7,759 bases of DNA, from contig JAAXQD010000176.1 of assembly GCA_012974475.1 (NCBI GenBank), positions 1-7,759 of the forward strand, written 5' to 3'. Below the pieces are notes generated by a model. It ran no database searches. It saw only the letters and a list, made by a program, of their open reading frames with translations, and had not been told where the DNA came from. This DNA comes from Desulfobacterales bacterium. Its GTDB lineage: Bacteria; Desulfobacterota; Desulfobacteria; Desulfobacterales; UBA11574. Position numbers and translations under genes: made by a program. Below, piece after piece: positions 6,523 through 7,759 of the stretch (its first letter is position 1; the number at the start of each line of letters is the position of its first letter).

Positions 6523-6551
6523 TTGACACCAGATACCGTGTCATGTATGTG
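6523..6551 (+). promoter_or_regulatory. Candidate promoter with overlapping dyad operator, toward the MFS gene
   Basis: TTGACA (6523-6528) is a perfect -35 consensus, followed after 17 nt by TATGTG (6546-6551), a weak -10. Overlapping it, TGACAC (6524-6529) and GTGTCA (6538-6543) form a 6-bp dyad with an 8-nt spacer, as expected of an operator bound by a dimeric repressor. The gene start is about 180 nt downstream, leaving a long leader. The weak -10 is the main reservation. Confidence 0.35.
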
Positions 6552-6574
6552 CGGGCAGGCTTTTTTTGCCTAAA

Positions 6575-6595
6575 ACCGGGTGCTTTGTACCCGGT
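6575..6595. repeat. Perfect 7-bp inverted repeat (hairpin)
   Basis: ACCGGGT (6575-6581) and ACCCGGT (6589-6595) are exact reverse complements around a 7-nt loop. The stem is GC-rich and stable but has no following T tract on either strand, so it is not a standard terminator. A shorter hairpin, AGGC-T7-GCCT (6557-6571), lies immediately before it. Confidence 0.5.
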
Positions 6596-6611
6596 AGCAA
6601 ATGCAACGATT

Positions 6612-6630
6612 AAAGCACTAACGTGCTTTT
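6612..6630. terminator. Weak, possibly bidirectional hairpin with short T tract
   Basis: AAAGCAC (6612-6618) and GTGCTTT (6623-6629) pair perfectly across a TAAC loop, and the A/T ends give short T tracts in both directions (TTTT on the plus strand). The tracts are short and no gene ends directly beside it on either strand, so a leader RNA stem is as likely as a terminator. Confidence 0.3.
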
Positions 6631-6631
6631 G

Positions 6632-6655
6632 CCTTGAACCCTTGAATCCTCGAAC
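6632..6655 (+). repeat. Three-copy 8-nt tandem repeat
   Basis: CCTTGAAC (6632-6639), CCTTGAAT (6640-6647) and CCTCGAAC (6648-6655) form three head-to-tail copies of CCTYGAAY, followed by a partial fourth (CCT). It sits between two hairpins in non-coding DNA. Its role is unknown. Confidence 0.7.
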
Positions 6656-6657
6656 CC

Positions 6658-6692
6658 TCTTCTCCAACTAAATTGGAGAAGACCCTCTTTTT
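6658..6692 (+). terminator. Rho-independent terminator-like hairpin upstream of the MFS gene
   Basis: TCTTCTCCAA (6658-6667) and TTGGAGAAGA (6673-6682) form a perfect 10-bp stem around a CTAAA loop, followed by CCCTCTTTTT with the T run at 6688-6692. The T run lies on the plus-strand side only. Because no plus-strand gene ends just upstream, it could end a short RNA starting near 6557 or attenuate the MFS transcript. The 5-nt gap between stem and T run, and the modest GC content of the stem, lower the efficiency expected. Confidence 0.45.
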
Positions 6693-6732
6693 ATAAATAC
6701 CAACTCCGTTGTTTATGCAACGCGAGGGTTTA

Positions 6733-7759
6733 ATGAGAAATCGAACCCCCAATACATATGGCGATCCCCACCGCTGGATGGTCTTTTCCGTTATCTGCGT
6801 GGTGTACTTTTTCGTCTACTTCCACCGGGTCTCCACTTCGGTGATCGTAACGGACCTTTTGGACGCCTTTCACACCCATGCAACGGCGTTGGGTTTAATG
6901 TCCTCCATGTATTTTTATCTCTATGCCTTCGAGCAGCCGCTGGTGGGATACCTGTCGGACCGGCTCGGACCCCGGCGCGTCATCGGCTACTGGACCATGG
7001 CGGCAGCGGCGGGGTGTTTTATTTTCGGCATGGCGCCGAACATCGGCTGGGCTTCGGTAGGGCGGGCCCTTATCGGACTTGGCGTCGGGGGCGTCTACGT
7101 GCCGGGGGTCAAGGCCATCTCTCTGTGGTTCAGAAAGGAAGAGTTCGCCACCATGATCGGCCTGCTCATGTCCGTGGGAAATTTCGGGGCTGTGATCGCC
7201 ACCACCCCCCTTGCCTGGGCCACCGGGTTCTGGGGATGGCGCGTCACATTTTTTCTCATCGGCGGGATCACGCTGGGTCTGGCTTTTGTCACCCTGTTTT
7301 TTACCCGGGACTACGGCGGTCCATCCGATCCGGTTCCGGAGAATCCCGGGACAGCGTCCGGGACCGGGGCGGGAACCGCCGCAAGGGTAATGCAACTGCT
7401 GACATCCGGGCAGTTCTGGATCCTTTCGATTATTTTTTTTGGCGTTTACGGCACGCTTTTGACCTTGCAAGGACTGTGGGCAACGCCGTTTCTGATGGCG
7501 GCCCTCGGCGTTGAACGCATCTTTGCCAGCAAACTGAACATGCTGATTCCCGTGGGTGTGATCATCGGCGCACCGTTTTTCGGATGGCTGACCGACCGGT
7601 TTTCACTCGACAAAAAAAAGATCTTCACCGTGATCCTTACCCTGTATACCCTCACATGGGTCGGCGTCACCCTCTTTTCCAGCCAGTTGTGGACGGTTGG
7701 ACTTTCCCTGGTGATGCTGTTGATGGGCATTTTTGCGGGCGGGTTCATCAGCACGTTGT
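6733..7759 (+). CDS. MFS transporter, 3' end cut by window
   Basis: An open frame of 342 codons continues past the right edge without a stop. It encodes the N-terminal six membrane helices and the start of the C-terminal half of a major facilitator superfamily secondary transporter in the inner membrane. Hydrophobic helices are seen from MVFSVICVVYFFVYF (16-30) onward. Motif A is clear between helices 2 and 3 as GYLSDRLGPRRV (72-83), with a degenerate copy, GWLTDRFSLDKKK (284-296), in the C-terminal half. A Gly/Pro/Thr-rich cytoplasmic loop (about 193-216) joins the halves. RALIGLGVGGVYVPG (111-125) resembles the helix 4 region of anion or organic acid porters, but the substrate is not assignable. 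The ATG at 6733 follows GAGGG by four nucleotides. The gene looks more GC-rich than the genes to its left. A typical family length would need roughly 60 to 90 more residues. Confidence 0.9.
   Translation, partial: MRNRTPNTYGDPHRWMVFSVICVVYFFVYFHRVSTSVIVTDLLDAFHTHATALGLMSSMYFYLYAFEQPLVGYLSDRLGPRRVIGYWTMAAAAGCFIFGMAPNIGWASVGRALIGLGVGGVYVPGVKAISLWFRKEEFATMIGLLMSVGNFGAVIATTPLAWATGFWGWRVTFFLIGGITLGLAFVTLFFTRDYGGPSDPVPENPGTASGTGAGTAARVMQLLTSGQFWILSIIFFGVYGTLLTLQGLWATPFLMAALGVERIFASKLNMLIPVGVIIGAPFFGWLTDRFSLDKKKIFTVILTLYTLTWVGVTLFSSQLWTVGLSLVMLLMGIFAGGFISTL

Larger units (their letters stand above)
6352..6732. other. Divergent intergenic region rich in hairpins and short repeats
   Basis: A 381-nt region between the divergent hypothetical gene and MFS gene. 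Open frames here (for example 6399-6671 plus) have no protein-like composition and run through the inverted repeats, so I do not call genes. The left part (6352-6520) should contain the promoter of the minus-strand cassette, though none was confidently located. The right part holds a promoter-like TTGACA, a dyad overlapping it, hairpins at 6557-6571, 6575-6595, 6612-6629 and 6658-6682, and an 8-nt tandem repeat at 6632-6655. Confidence 0.6.

Noticed and set aside
6632..6660. TCGAACCC/TTGAATCC resemblance to a tRNA T-arm
   Set aside because: No acceptor stem, anticodon arm or D-arm can be formed around it; the similarity comes from the 8-nt tandem repeat.
6399..6671. Plus-strand frame of 90 codons in the divergent intergenic region
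   Set aside because: It runs through several perfect hairpins and the tandem repeat, lacks a Shine-Dalgarno and looks like translated non-coding DNA.
6895..7514. Long open frames on both strands (minus 6895-7470, plus 7014-7514) inside the MFS gene
   Set aside because: Their products are rich in Arg, Gly, Pro and His without protein-like motifs. They arise from the GC-rich third positions of the MFS frame, which shows membrane helices and motif A.

Overview
This window looks like an assembled contig end from a bacterium of moderate GC content. The protein types, especially a fused HisH-HisF and an AcuI/YhdH-type reductase, would fit a Desulfobacterota (former deltaproteobacterial) anaerobe. 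That placement is inference from protein flavour, because no marker gene is present. The first 15 bases match the 3' part of the Nextera/Tn5 transposase mosaic end, so the left edge is sequencing adapter and not genome.

Layout. Plus strand, about 300-1760: a small ABM-fold protein and an AcuI/YhdH-like zinc-independent oxidoreductase, each with a near-perfect Shine-Dalgarno. Minus strand, 4092-1793: a 524-residue bifunctional imidazole glycerol phosphate synthase (HisH glutaminase fused to a HisF cyclase of eukaryotic HIS7 type), followed by a cytidylate kinase-like P-loop-family protein. Minus strand, 6351-4328: a tight cassette of three poorly characterised genes (223, 82 and 173 residues, with a 6-nt gap and then a TAATG start/stop overlap), then a GNAT acetyltransferase about 75 nt downstream. 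Plus strand, 6733 to the right edge: an MFS transporter cut off by the window end.

The 381-nt divergent region (6352-6732) has no convincing gene but is dense in structure. It holds a TTGACA-type promoter candidate overlapped by a dyad, three further hairpins, a 3 x 8-nt tandem repeat, and a 10-bp hairpin followed by a T run just before the MFS gene. This could be a regulated leader or a short structured RNA.

Functionally, HisHF makes imidazole glycerol phosphate and AICAR in histidine synthesis but sits away from other his genes. The reductase probably reduces acryloyl-CoA or a related enoyl substrate. The 223/82/173 cassette is the least explained part and the best candidate for something undescribed. 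No tRNA, rRNA, CRISPR array, transposase or phage gene was seen.
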